Shown in pieces: positions 23,054-35,536 of a DNA stretch of 64,000 bases (position 1 is its first letter; every line of letters starts with the position of its first letter). The notes beneath the pieces were generated by a model. It did no database searches. It was not told where the DNA came from and worked only from the letters and a program-made list of their open reading frames with translations. The translations under genes and the position numbers were made by a program. The stretch is from Silene latifolia (lineage: Eukaryota; Streptophyta; Magnoliopsida; Caryophyllales; Caryophyllaceae): positions 34,658,217 to 34,722,216 of the forward strand of contig NC_133534.1 of assembly GCF_048544455.1 (NCBI RefSeq). The letters run 5' to 3'.

Positions 23054-24732
23054 TGTTGGACCATATAGATATATGATTAAGTTTTGATAATGACAAGTGT
23101 ATGTTTCGTTTTATATGTACTCTTGCTCGTAATCATTTGGTTAGTCTTTGTTAGATTGACTTAGGTTTACAAGTTTAGCAAGTAATGTTATAGCATTCTT
23201 AACTATAACATTGAAGATTTGTGAGGCATCATTCAAGTAATGTTATAGCAGCTTGAGATATAACATTGAAGATTCTTAAAGCATCATGGTAACTGTAACA
23301 AGTTTCAAGTTTGATGATCACTCAAGCAAAAGGCTAGATCAATTCTTTAACGAAGCTCAAGATGAAGAGCTTGTGATCAAAACAAAGAGAAGATCCTATC
23401 ACTGAAGATCTCCAGGAAGATTAGCTAGTATAGGTCTTCATCTAATGACAGTATCATAAGAAAAGAATATTGGGAAGGTCAAGTTATAGTTATTTCACAT
23501 ATAACTTTACTTACCAAACTTAAAGTTATAGTTGTTTCTACTATAACTTTAGGTAGCATTTTAATGGCACGATTTTAATTGTTTTAAAATCATTTTTCAA
23601 AGGACAAAATTCTTTAAATATATTTCGAAATCATATGTATCAATAAGTGGAGTTGATATATGGGTTGTTATAATGGATAACTTGCATATCTCTATTGGTT
23701 AGTAAAACGACTTATGGGTCGTCATGCTACCTAGGGTTTGCTAGTTTATTTTAACCTAACCCTAATCCAAGAAGAGAGATATTCTCGTCTAAGAAGGACA
23801 CGGGCCTAGGGTTTCGGTTGTGGGTTGTAAATGATGGGTCGTGTAAGTCGTTTAGTATAAGTAACCTATCTAATCAAATCTAGCTTATATTCATATAAGA
23901 TATTTTCTTATCTTAATAATATATGATTTGATTTGTTTACTTATCTAATAATCTTATAGATATAGTTTTGGAAAATAAGATTTACTTTTATCTTACTTAC
24001 CTAAACTAGTATATATCTTGGATTGAAATTAGGAAAGAGATAAAGATTTATCTCTTATGAGATAAGCCGTTTATCTCACGGCTCCCAGGGTTTTGTGCAA
24101 ACCCTAGTTCTCTCCTCTATTATAAATACATATGATCATTCTTCATTCACTTTCAGCTTTTCGAAATATAACAATTCCTGCAAACAAATTTGAGTTTAAT
24201 TCTTAATTGTTTTTATTGTTTTGCTTTTGAAAATATTGCGAAAAGTCGTGCTCTTTAATTTGCTTATCTTTTTTAAGATTACGTCATAAGATAATAGTAC
24301 TTCATATTGTTTCTTACTCGTTCAATTGTGTGAACACTTAGAAGAACAATCAAGTGCTTTCTTAGTAACTTAAGATAGTCAAAACCGAATATCTAGTGAT
24401 ATTCAAATTGAGTTATAGTTAGAGTTAACTATACGAGTGGGTTGATAATTTTGTAATCCGGAGAGAGGTACTAAAATTATTAATCGAGAATAGTGGATGT
24501 AGGCTTCGACGTGTGAAGCTGAACCACTTCAAATATCGCGTGTCCTTGCTGTTTTCCTTTTTGTTCATTTCATTACGTTCATAGTCATTTAGTTAATTAG
24601 TTAAAGTTTAATCAATAAACTTTAAGTAATTAATTACTTTGATATAAAATAAAAAGTAGGCATAAATTTTTAAATACTCAATTCACCCCCCCCCCCCCCC
24701 TCTCGAGTATTTCGGGTGTGATAGACTCTTCA
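23054..24732 (+). repeat. 5' LTR of the SIRE-type element
   Basis: Starts TGTTGGACC and ends GACTCTTCA before the primer site. A TATA box (TATAAATA) is at 24121-24128. Four GTTATAG-type dyads lie at 23184-23212, 23239-23267, 23481-23507 and 23522-23550. A C-run near 24686-24700 is absent from the other LTR. Confidence 0.95.
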
Positions 24733-24734
24733 AT

Positions 24735-24747
24735 TGGTATCAGAGCC
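24735..24747 (+). promoter_or_regulatory. Primer-binding site, initiator tRNA-Met
   Basis: TGGTATCAGAGCC, two bases after the LTR end. Confidence 0.9.
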
Positions 24748-24841
24748 TCGTGCTCTTGATTGCCTAACCGCAAAGAGGCTAGATCCGTCTATCTTTTTAT
24801 CTTTTTATTTTATTTTATTTCCGCTGCCTTACACGTGTGAA

Positions 24842-27220
24842 ATGGATTTCCAAGTACCTTAAGTGTCCCGTCTTTGATGGGAAAAATTATGGACTTTGGA
24901 AAAACATGATGACACACTACATAAAAGGACATGATTGGGAGTGCTGGACGATTATAAAGAACGGACCACATAAAATTTTGGTCGCATCTTCGGAAGACAC
25001 TACCTATGAGAAAAAAGGAAGAAGACTATATTGAGGCTGATTACAAGAAGGCTGAGAAAAACTCGAAAGCGATAAGCCTGTTACAAAACGGCATGACATC
25101 AACGGAGTTCGATCGTTTTTCTTCTTGCACTTCGGCCAAGGAAATATGGGATGGTCTTGAGTTGGCCTATGAAGGAACGTCGGCTGTTAGGAAATATCGT
25201 ATTGACTTGCTGATTCAAAAATATGAACTCTTTAGAATGGAAAAAAATGAATCCCTTGATAGCATGTCAGCACGATTTTCCACTATAGTCAATGAGCTTA
25301 AGAATCTTGGGAAAACCTTTAACTCCGAGGATATTGCTAGAAAAGTACATAGGAGTTTAACCAAGAAATGGCGTCCCAAGGTCACGGTTATGGAAGAAGT
25401 CAGGGATCTCACTTCCCTTCCTTACGCAGAACTTATTGGTGCTCTCATGGCTCATGAACTCGTCCTGGACGACGATGAGGGCGAGGCCAGTAATAGCAAG
25501 AGCATGGCTCTACAAGCTTCCGCTAAGGAAGAAGAAGATGTTGAAATTGAGGATGAAACAGTTTTGTTTGCTAAACGATTCAATAAACGTATTTTCAGAA
25601 ATAAGCAAGCAAAATCATTCAACAATAATAACAACAAATCTTACAATAAGAAAACTTCAGAGTCTAAAGTGTGGAGAATCCAGTCATATGATTAAGGATT
25701 ATCCCACATGGAAGAAAATTAAAGACAAAGCAAAATGTGAGAAGACTAAGAATGAATTCAAGCAAGTCATGATGGCATCATGCTGGGGAGATCTCGACAC
25801 TGAGGACGACGAAGCATCAGAAGAAGAACAAGTTGCTAACCTATGCTTAAGCAACGTCAGTCTTGACCTCCTTTCTGACAGTGATAAGGATAGTGTGGAC
25901 TCCTACTGCTGCTTTCTAGGAGATTCCGACTCAGAAGAAGAAGAAGAAGAGGTAAGCTATCTTGAACTTAAAAAGAGTGTTAAGAAACTACCTAGGAATG
26001 CCTTAATTGAATATTTTGAGCAATCTCTTCGTAAGTGTCATGAACAAGAATTGGAATTGAAAGACTTGAAAGAACAAATTCTCGATATTGCTGAAGAGAA
26101 TCACCTTCTGAAAGCAAAGGCCAAAAAGCTTAAATCTAAAGTTACAGCTAATATAGCTACAACTTCAGATATGACAAATGCTGAAAAGAAGGGTCTAGAG
26201 TCTAAAGTTATAGCTAATGAAGCTATAACCTCAGACCTGAAACTCAACATTGAGCATCTTCAAGCCAAAGTTACAGCTAGTGAAGCTATAACATTGGAAT
26301 TGAGGAAATTCAAAGAGCTTCTTGAAACCAAGGCTACGGCTAGAGAAGCCGTGATCTCAGATCAAAATAAGGAGATTGAATCTCTGACTCAACAATTGTC
26401 AGAATCAAAAACCATTCTATCAAATACAAAAAAAACGCACGCCGAGATGGTGCGAGTTCTCAATGATAGATTCCAAAACTTTCGTGACAATTATGAAGAG
26501 ACTCATCCCCCTAAGGTCAGTGAGTCAGACCATTCCAAATGCAACAAAGAGATACAGTCCTTAAAAGAATTACTCTTGCACGCTAGAAAGGTTCACGATA
26601 AATGGGAAGGTAGCACACGTGTCCTAAATTTCCTTACTGAGCAATCAGATAATAACATGAAAATGGGATTAGGGCATGAGTGCTATGGTCGTAGAGATCA
26701 CTCTAAATGCAAATCAAACCCTTCCGAACGAGATTTCAGAAGGAGAAAATACACAAACTTAACAGAATATTTGATTTGTAATTACTGTGGTCATACTGGA
26801 CATATCCAAGAAAATTGTGTCAAATATGATCAAGATTTAAGAAAAGGAATCGACCTTGTTAAAACATCTGACACTCTTTTCGAGGAAAGCGATTTTACCC
26901 CATCTGAACCAAGTACCAATGAAGAACGCAATAATGACTATCGTTGGTTCTACGATATGAGCTTTGAATTCAATAAGGCTACTAAATCAAAACAAACATC
27001 TAAACCTAATGAGCCCTTCAAAACCAAACCTCCCCCAAAACAACCTGAAAGACAACATCGTAAGGAACCCAGAACCCAACACAAGACGGTTCCCAAACAA
27101 AACCATTCACCTCCAAAACGTAAAGTTATTAAAAGGGTTTGGGTTAGGAAGGATATGGTCTTTAGAGTGACTAACGTTAAAGGACCCAACTTAGCTTGGG
27201 TACCTAAAAACTGTCTCTAA
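24842..27220 (+). pseudogene. SIRE-type Gag, frameshifted
   Basis: An ATG at 24842 is followed by a Gag head (CPVFDGKNYGLWKN), then a UBN2-type capsid region (about 25006-25480). A degraded first zinc knuckle (KCGESSHMIKD) lies near 25670, with a coiled coil of repeated KVxAxEAITSD-like units (26130-26370). The intact second zinc knuckle CNYCGHTGHIQENC is near 26779. The frame changes near 24858, 25010-25030 and 25650-25690, so no single product is encoded. The C-terminal tail is Lys/Pro-rich. Gag would package the genomic RNA. Confidence 0.85.
26141..26360 (+). repeat. Coding dyad repeats in gag
   Basis: Four units of GTTAYAGCT-AATGA-AGCTATAAC type: 26141-26163, 26207-26229 (perfect 9-bp arms), 26270-26292, and a degenerate one near 26333-26350. 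Each encodes the same short peptide pattern. The motif also occurs in the LTRs and pol linker. Confidence 0.85.
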
Positions 27221-27231
27221 TCATTCTGCAG

Positions 27232-30200
27232 GTGGTAGTGAAAGAAAATAACTTATGGTACCTTGATAGTGGATGTTCAAGGCACATGACTGGAGACGTA
27301 AATTTATTTCTTTCACTTGAGCCCTTCGACGGAGGCAAAGTCACATTTGGCGATAACGAGAAGGGTAAAATTATTGGTGTTGGTAAAGTTGGAATATCTT
27401 CCTCTCATGCTATTAGTGATGTTTATCTGGTTAGTGGTCTCAAGCACAATTTACTGAGTATTTCTCAATTATGCGACAAAGGAAATAAAGTTGTTTTTCA
27501 TTCAGATTCTTGTCGAATAATAATTAAAGGAACAAGTAGTGTTGTGCTTGAAGGACATCGTAGAAGGAATGTTTATATGATTAATCTAAATAATATTCCT
27601 TCTAATTCATTCACGTGCATGAAAGTAACAACAGATGATCCCTGCCATTGGCACAAAAGATTTGCTCATATAAATTCAACAACGTTGAATCAGCTAAAGA
27701 AATGAGATTTGGTTGAAGGACTTCCTTCAATCAAATTCGATCAAGAAATCTTATGTGAATCCTGTGCTCGTTGCAAGCACGTGAGATCATCATTCAAACC
27801 CAAGAGAATGGTAAGTACCAATGAACCACTAGAGCTTGTACATATGGATCTTTGTGGCCCAATAAAGGTAAGAAGTAGAGGAGGATTCAGGTATGTCTTC
27901 GTTCTAGTTGATGATTATTCTAGATATATTTGGCCAATTTTTCTCAATTCAAAAGATGAAACTTTCGAAGAATTTGCAGTTCTAATGAAGCTTGCCCAAA
28001 ATAAGTATAAATCCAAATTAGTTTCCATTCGTACGGATCATGGCACCACATTTGATAACCAAGCTTTTATAGAATATTGTAGGGAGAATGGTGCTGGTCA
28101 TAACTTCTCGGCACCACGAACTCCACAAAAAAACGGTGTTGTTGAACGTATGAATATAACATTGGAGGATATGGCACGCACTATGTTATTATGTAGTGGA
28201 CTACCTCAAAAATTTTGGGCTGAAGCCATTAGTACTGCATGCTATGTTCATAATCGAGCTTTGATTAGACCTATTCCCAGGAAGACTCCTTATGAGCTTC
28301 TTAGAGGACGTAAACCAAATATAGCGCATTTACGTTGCTTCGGGAGTAAATGTTTTGTCCATAATAATGGCAAAAATAGATTAAGCAAATTCGATCCCAG
28401 AAGTAACGAAGCTGTGTTTGTCGGTTATTCTAATCATAGTCAAGCATATAAGGTTTTTAATAAGAGAACCTTATGCATCGAAGAAAGTGTTCATGTTGTC
28501 TTTGATGAAAATAACTTGTTTGACAAAGCTGAACAGGATGAGGAAGAAGATTTGAACGCACCGGATTTCCGACTATCCAAGGATGATCTTCAAGAATTGG
28601 ATGAAGAAGAAAGAGAAATTGAAGGCACAAATGATGAACAAGGAAGCCCTTCGAATGATAAAGGAAAGAGAACTGAGAGTTTAGTTGATGATACTAAAAC
28701 CTCTTCTCAATCCAAGCAGTTGGAGGATAAAGTTATAACTGATGAAGCTATAACTTCAACTCAAAATCAACGAACTAAGTCTAATGTTACAACAGATTCT
28801 GTTATAACCCCAGGCTTGGATTCAAGGGGAACAAGGCTTGAACCCCAATCATTCGAAGATGACGAAACTAGTTCAGATGAAGTTGTGCCTCCAGTCTCTA
28901 AGAAATGGAGATACAAGGATTCCCATCCAATGGAAACCATCCTAGGAAGTTTGAATGAAGGCGTTCGAACTCGTAGAAGACTTAACAACTTTTGCTCATT
29001 CTACTCCTTTCTTTCAACTATTGAGCCAACAAATATTAAAGAAGCACTTGCTGAACCAGATTGGATTGTTGCCATGCAAGAAGAGCTTCACCAATTCGAA
29101 CGAAACAAAGTTTGGCATTTGGTTCCAAGACCTAAAGATCGAACAGTTATCGGTACAAGATGGGTCTTTAGAAACAAGCTGGACGATACAGGAGTAATTG
29201 TACGAAATAAAGCAAGATTGGTCGTACAAGGGTATAGTCAACAAGAAAGAATTGACTATGATGAAGCCTTCGCTCTTGTAGCCAGACTTGAGGCTATTAG
29301 ATTATTAATAGCATTTGCTGCTCATAAAGGAATTAAAATTTATCAAATGGACGTTAAGACAGCTTTTCTTAACGGTTATTTGAATGAGGAGGTTTTTGTC
29401 GAACAACCTCCAGGATTTCTCGATAGCAAGTTTCAAAACTATGTTTTTAAATTAGATAAAGCTTTATACGGTTTGAAACAAGCTCCGAGGTCATGGTACG
29501 ACAGATTGTCAAAATATCTTCTTGAAAGTGGTTTTAAAAGAGGATCTGTCGACAAAACCCTATTTCTTAAAACTGAGGATTCCGATTTATTAGTTGTACA
29601 AATCTACGTTGATGATATTATTTTTGGTTCAACTAATGATCGTTTATGTAAGTATTTTTCAGATTTAATGACCTCAGAATTCGAGATGAGCATGATGGGA
29701 GAACTTAAGTTCTTCCTTGGACTCCAGATTCAACAAAATCCTGAAGGAATTATGATACACCAACAGAAATACATCAAGGAGCTAATAAAGAAATTTGGTA
29801 TGGAAAACTCTAATTCTAAACCTAATCCTATGGGTACGGAAAAGAATTTGACCTTGGATGAAAACGGTAAGTGTGTCGATGAGACGACTTATCGAGGTAT
29901 GATTGGCTCACTTCTTTATTTAACTGCAAGTCGTCCTGATATTATGTTTAGTGTATGCGTATGTGCTCGTTTCCAATCGTGCCCTAAAGAATCGCATATG
30001 ATTGCAGTTAAGAAAATCTTGAAGTATTTAATTGGTACATCTAAATTATATTTGTGGTATCCTTTTGAATGTAATTTCGATCTCATGGGATATTCAGATG
30101 CAGATTATGCAGGATGTTCACTTGACAGAAAAAGTACTTCCGGCATAGCAACGTTCGTTGGACCATGTATTATCACATGGGGATCAAAGAAGCAAAATTC

Positions 30201-30549
30201 CGTTGCATTATCTACCGCTGAAGCCGAATACATTGCCGCTGGACTGGTATGTTCTCAACTTCTATGGCTTAAGCAACAATTATGTGATTACGGTGTTAAT
30301 ATTGGGTGTATACCTATTTTGTGCGACAACACGAGTGCTATAATTATATCTAAGAACCCTGCACAACACTCACGAACTAAGCATATAGACATTAGACACC
30401 ATTTTCTACGTGATCATGTAGATAAGGGCAACATAAGATTGAAATTTTGTAGTACAGAAAAACAATGGGCTGACATTTTTACCAAAGCGTTGTCTAGAGA
30501 ACGTTTTGATATTTTATGGTTGGAAATTGGTTTAATGGGTGGCAACTAA
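27232..30549 (+). pseudogene. SIRE-type Pol (protease, integrase, reverse transcriptase, RNase H), one internal stop
   Basis: A single frame broken only by TGA 27703-27705. Protease: YLDSGCSRHMTG. Integrase zinc region: His in CHWHKRFAH, Cys in LCESCARC; core Asp in HMDLCGP, Asp in RTDHGTTFD, Glu in NGVVERMN. A variable acidic linker (about 28520-28920) holds two more dyad repeats. Reverse transcriptase: [13 protein letters not shown] and YVDDIIFG. RNase [18 protein letters not shown] and TAEAEYIAA, with His in [11 protein letters not shown]. All catalytic residues are visible. The TGA lies between the protease and integrase domains and is probably a point mutation. The frame relation to gag (a shift near 27220) is unclear because gag is damaged. 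Confidence 0.9.
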
Positions 30550-30835
30550 ACTTGTCACAAATATTTTACTCTCTATATGACTGACTAGATTTGATGAGAT
30601 TGTATGACTGTGTCCGTATTTCTCGTTGCAAGTTTATCTATGTCAAATGTTATATTATAATATGAGATTATTCCGTCTGCTAGTCATGTATATTTTAAGT
30701 TTAATTTCGAACCATAAAGTCGTAACATATTGCCTCCCTAAACCGAAATTCTCTACCAAATTTTTATCACTTACCAAATCTTATCTTTTCATCTTACAAA
30801 AATCTACCCTAACCACTATTATTATCTTATGGTAA

Positions 30836-30879
<44 letters not shown>

Positions 30880-31062
30880 ACTTACCTATTTCCACACGCC
30901 ACCTCCACTTTCCTTACCTCTTTCAAACACTTTTACCATAATTCACAATTTGCATCCCCATAAATACCCCACCCCTACCGTCACCATCAACACACATCTC
31001 TCAATATTTATTTTTTCCTCCTACACTCTTACACACTCAACCTCCAAATTCAAATCATCATC
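30550..31062 (+). other. Spacer between pol and the env-like ORF, with poly(A) tract and promoter-like sequence
   Basis: An A tract of about 35 bases (30842-30876) is flanked by GGTAAGTA (30831-30838) and its complement TACTTACC (30879-30886). CATAAATACC near 30959-30970 is a TATA-like box about 100 bases before the env-like ATG. It is followed by a CT/CA-rich leader like those of ordinary plant genes. Confidence 0.5.
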
Positions 31063-32693
31063 ATGACTCCTCCCTCAACTCGCATCCACTCACCCTCAAC
31101 TCGGTCCACAACTCGGACCTGGTCCTCCAAATCACCATGCAACAAAACCTATGACCCTCTCAAAACTTCCTCACCCTCACCAAACCAAAAACCAACTAAT
31201 CCCGATCATAACCGGGTTGATCCTAACTTAGAAGGGAAAAGACGGAAGTTGAATAAGGGGAAGAAGAAAGCCGTGGGGTTTGAAGGTTCGGTGGAGGAAA
31301 CCGGGGTCGTAGCTACTCAAGAAAGTCATCAAAGGGCAATGTTCCGAGAGTATATGCCGAATGCAACATCAATGGGGGCTTGATAAGCTCCGACTCACCG
31401 TGGACGAGAGGACCCGAGTCAACTACGTTATGCGGTATGGTATTCATGGTGGTCGTTCCTACTCCGATAAATGGTATGGAAAAATCGAACCTTTACAATT
31501 TTTTAAGGATTTCTTGAATCTTCAAGAATGGAAGAAAGTTTGTTCTTTTGTTGGTCCGGTTTATCCTATTGAGGTAATCCAATTCTACTCTTCCGTTTCC
31601 GTAAGAAATAGCGTGTTGCATGAGGTGGTTAATGATTCCGAAGTCAAAATTTCCCTTGACGATTTTTGTACTCTGTTCTCGGTCCCTGATGATGGGGTCG
31701 AAATCAATCCGAGTGCGGAATGGGGAGATGTGACGGAGGAATAAAAGCTTAAAATTAAGAAGTCTTTTGATGTTGATGCTACGGGGTCGAGTAATATGCT
31801 TGCGGGGCCGTTCACTCCAAAATTGAAATTCTTTCTCAATTTTATTTGGAACACGGTTGTTCCGAGGAGGGGTGGTCGTGATAAATTGTCGAGTTATGAG
31901 ATGGTTTTGATGTCTAAATGGCTTAAAGGGTCTAAATTTAGTCTTCCTCGCCTTGTGTTTCATAAAATTATCCAAACAAGTATTTCCGTCACCGAGGAAA
32001 AATTTTATACTACTTTGGATTTGCCGTATGGTATGTGGGTCTCTCGGCTTTTGGAACAAAAAGGGGTAATTGGGATTTCTAGCTATGGTGTAATTGTCAA
32101 AGATGAGATGTGTGACACTCATCTTAAACTCATGAAGGTTGGTGCAATTGGACCCGATTTGGTGTTTTTGGCTAAAGGGAATGTGGTGGAGAAATCGTCG
32201 GATGTGGTCTCGGTTGTTGAACAAAAATTGGACTCGTTTATGACGAATATTTGTGAGAAATTGGATGCACAAAATAAGATGGTTGCGGAATTGGTCTCGG
32301 GTTTGGGTCAAGACAAAAAATGGGGCTTCGGGTTCGAAGGGTTCGGATCTTGCCGTGGTCTTGTCTTATTTGCATGGGTTGGAAGCTAGGGTTGATGCTA
32401 TGGCTAAGGATGCGGCTAGGGCGGCTAAGGAGTGTGTCCATCATTCCGGGTCATTGGCTAACCTAGCTAGTCAAGGAGGGGCAATATGGCGTGAAGGGAA
32501 GGCTATGCATGAGGATATGCGGGTTATTTACGAGGCTACTAAAGCCTTGTCATTGAAAGTGCTTAATTTTGAGACGTGTCTCACGGCACAAGCTAACCAT
32601 GGCCGTTCATGCTTTGATCGTCTTGATTCTCTTGAGTTTAGGACCCGTCCCGGTTATGTGAACCCAAATGTCGTGAAACGCGACTATCCTTAA
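31063..32693 (+). pseudogene. Env-like third ORF of the SIRE-type element, broken
   Basis: The start MTPPSTRIHSPSTRS is Ser/Thr/Pro-rich and is followed by a basic stretch (KRRKLNKGKKKA). A longer region resembles the 'putative plant transposon protein' domain found in SIRE third ORFs (for example GVEINPSAEW, GPFTPKLKFFLNF and FTTLDLPYGMWVSRLL-like segments). The C-terminal part is Ala/Arg/Lys-rich and helical. The frame changes near 31370 and 32330, and TAA at 31742-31744 interrupts it. I see no clear signal peptide or membrane anchor, so 'env-like' refers to position and family, not demonstrated function. Confidence 0.6.
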
Positions 32694-33200
32694 CCCGTCA
32701 CCATCCTTCCTTGCTTTTCTTTTATTAGACTTTATATTTTGAATAATTGTCTAATTCGGCCCATTTTGGCTTACTTTTCATTCGGCCCATTTGGCTTAAT
32801 AACTTGTCTCTTATTCGGCCCATTGGCAATTAGACTATTTTGGTTTGTAGTACACTTATTTTATATTTGGCATGCTTATGTAGTTTATTTTCTCGTTTTA
32901 TAATCTTTCTTTGCAAGTTTAATTCTTGTCTCGACTTATATTATTTTAGTTGTTTTATGTCTTTTCTCGTCTTTTCGATGATGTCAAGAAGGGGAAGAAA
33001 ATTATCGTGACTTAAGTATTTGCCTAAGCTTGCTCCTTGTCAGAACATTTAATCTCTTAAGATCTTTAGATGTTATCTTTGTATATTAGTGGATTGTTCT
33101 TGCGTTCAACTATCTATGACTTTTATGGTATTATGTTGAGGGGGAACGTTCACTTAGTCACAAATCGTAAGAGACTTGTCATCATCAAAAAGGGGGAATT
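32694..33200 (+). other. 3' untranslated region and polypurine tract
   Basis: It includes three direct copies of TCGGCCCATT(T)TGGC near 32755-32830, a GAGGGGGAACGTTC block near 33138 and the polypurine tract AAAAAGGGGGAA (about 33187-33198) immediately before the 3' LTR. No coding frame. Confidence 0.7.
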
Positions 33201-34870
33201 TGTTGGACCATATAGATATATGATTAAGTTTTGATAATGACAAGTGTATGTTTCGTTTTATATATACTCTTGCTCGTAATCGTTTGGTTAGTCTTTGTTA
33301 GATTGACTTAGGTTTACAAGTTTAGCAAGTAATGTTATAGCATTTTTAACTATAACATTGAAGATTTGTGAGGCATCATTCAAGTAATGTTATAGCAGCT
33401 TGAGCTATAACATTGAAGATTCTTAAAGCATCATGGTAACTGTAACAAGTTTCAATTTTGATGATCACTCAAGCAAAAGGCTAGATCAAGTCTTTAACGA
33501 AGCTCAAGATGAAGAGCTTGTGATAAAAACAAAGAGAAGATCCTATCACTAAAGATCTCCAGGAAGATTAGCTAGTACAGGTCTTCATCTAATGACAGTA
33601 TCTTAAGAAAAGAATATTGGGAAGGTAAAGTTATAGCTATTTCACCTATAACTTTACTTACCAAACTTAAAGTTATAGCTGTTTCTACTATAACTTTAGG
33701 TAGCATTTTAATGGCATGATTTTAATTGTTTTAAAATCATTTTTCAAAGGACAAAATTCTTTAAATATATTTCGAAATCATATGTATCAATAAGTGGAGT
33801 TGATATATGGGTTGTTATAATGGATAACTTGCATATCTCTATTGGTTAGTAAAACGACTTATGGGTCGTCATGCTACCTAGGGTTTGCTAGTTTATTTTA
33901 ACCTAACCCTAATCCAAGAAGAGAGATATTCTCGTCTAAGAAGGACACGGGCCTAGGGTTTCGGTTGTGGGCTGTAAACCGATGGGTCGCGTAAGTCGTT
34001 TAGTATAAGTAACCTATCTAATCAAATCTAGCTTATATTCATATAAGATATTTTCTTATCTTAATAATATATGATTTGATTTGTTTACTTGTCTAATAAT
34101 CTTATAGATATAGTTTTGGAAAATAAGATTTACTTTTATCTTACTTTACCTAAACTAGTATATATCTTGGATTGAAATTAGGAAAGAGGTAAAGATTTAT
34201 CTCTTATGAGATAAGCCGTTTATCTCACGGCTCCTAGGGTTTCGTACAAACCCTAGTTCTCTCCTCTATTATAAATACATATGATCACTCTTCATTCACT
34301 TTCAGCTTTTCGAAATATAACAATTCCTGCAAACAAATTTAAGTTTAATTCTTAATTGTTTTTATTGTTTTGCTTTTGAAAATATTGCGAAAAGTCGTGC
34401 CCTTTAATTTGCTTATCTTTCTTAAGATTACGTCATAAGATAATAGTACTTCATATTGTTTCTTACTCGTTCAATTGTGTGAACACTTAGAAAAACAATC
34501 AAGTGCTTTCTTAGTAACTTAAGATAGTCAAAACCGAATATCTAGTGATATTCAAATTGAGTTATTGTTAGAGTTAACTATACGAGTGGGTTGATAATTT
34601 TGTAATCCGAAAAAAGGTACTAAAATTATTAATCGAGAATAGTGGATGTAGGCTTCGACGTGTGAAGCTGAACCACTTCAAATATCGTGTGTTTGCAGTT
34701 TTCCTTTTTGTTCATTTCATTACGTTCATAATCATTTAGTTAATTAGTTAAAGTTTAATCAATAAACTTTAAGTAATTAATTACTTTGATATAAAATAAA
34801 AAGTAGGCATAAAGTTTTAAACCCCCACACACCCCCCTCTTCGAGTATTTCGGGTGTGATAGACTCTTCA
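33201..34870 (+). repeat. 3' LTR of the SIRE-type element
   Basis: 1670 bp, starting TGTTGGACC and ending GACTCTTCA. TATA box at 34270-34277. The same four dyads as the 5' LTR are present, with the second one more perfect here. Confidence 0.95.
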
Positions 34871-35536
34871 GTCTCCATTTCCTCAATTACATAAATGGTC
34901 ACAAAATGTTGGCCCTAACTTACTTTGTGTCGGGTACTCGGGTTCACTTTGCATATTTGGATCGGATCAATGATTGCCACCTCTTATCAGACCACTTGAA
35001 GTCGGGTACATATTTTTAAAGAATACGAAACAAAATACTTTGCTAAGCTCGCCCCTGTCAATTGTCATCCGCAAGAGTATCTCAGGAAAAAAAAGTGCAA
35101 CTCTTATCAGAGAATCTAAACAAGTTCAATGGTAAACACAAACAAATGGCGCCAACAGCAGATACGAGTTTGCAAACAAGGCAAAAATATGACCCCCTTA
35201 AGAACATCCGAATTCCCTCTCTTGCATCGGGAAGAGATTTAGCATTCCCGACCAAAACAGTCATTGCAATTCCAGTATATAAGAATTTCAGTATGCTGTA
35301 AGCAAAGTTAGCAGAGTCCATTGGAATGCCTACTCCTGCACTTTGTGGAGAAGTATTTGTGTTCTAGTCACTGACTTGAAAATCGACAAAAATCCAACTC
35401 AAGCTGTTACAAGGAAGAGATGAGCCGGGCTACATTTTAGAAACACGACACCAAATCCTTTCGGTTTTTGGATCGAGTAAAGAATGTTAAGCTTTTGAAA
35501 GGTCATATATTGATTGTCGAAACTACTGACATGCAG
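34871..35536 (-). other. 3' flank and probable 3' UTR of the UBC23-like gene
   Basis: No coding frame. The minus-strand transcript of the E2 gene must end here, between the stop codon at 35537 and the retrotransposon. The exact polyadenylation site was not determined. Confidence 0.5.

Larger units (their letters stand above)
23054..34870 (+). mobile_element. Ty1/copia LTR retrotransposon, SIRE/Maximus-type, 11.8 kb
   Basis: Two LTRs (23054-24732 and 33201-34870), an initiator-Met primer site, gag, one pol frame and a third ORF after pol make a complete structure. The third ORF and the large size are known features of the SIRE/Maximus lineage. The flanks GTCTA (23049-23053) and GTCTC (34871-34875) match at four of five bases and are the probable target duplication. 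By eye the LTRs differ at roughly 40 positions, about 2-3%. Coding lesions make the copy non-autonomous, although pol is nearly intact. It lies about 670 bp beyond the UBC23-like stop codon. Confidence 0.92.
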
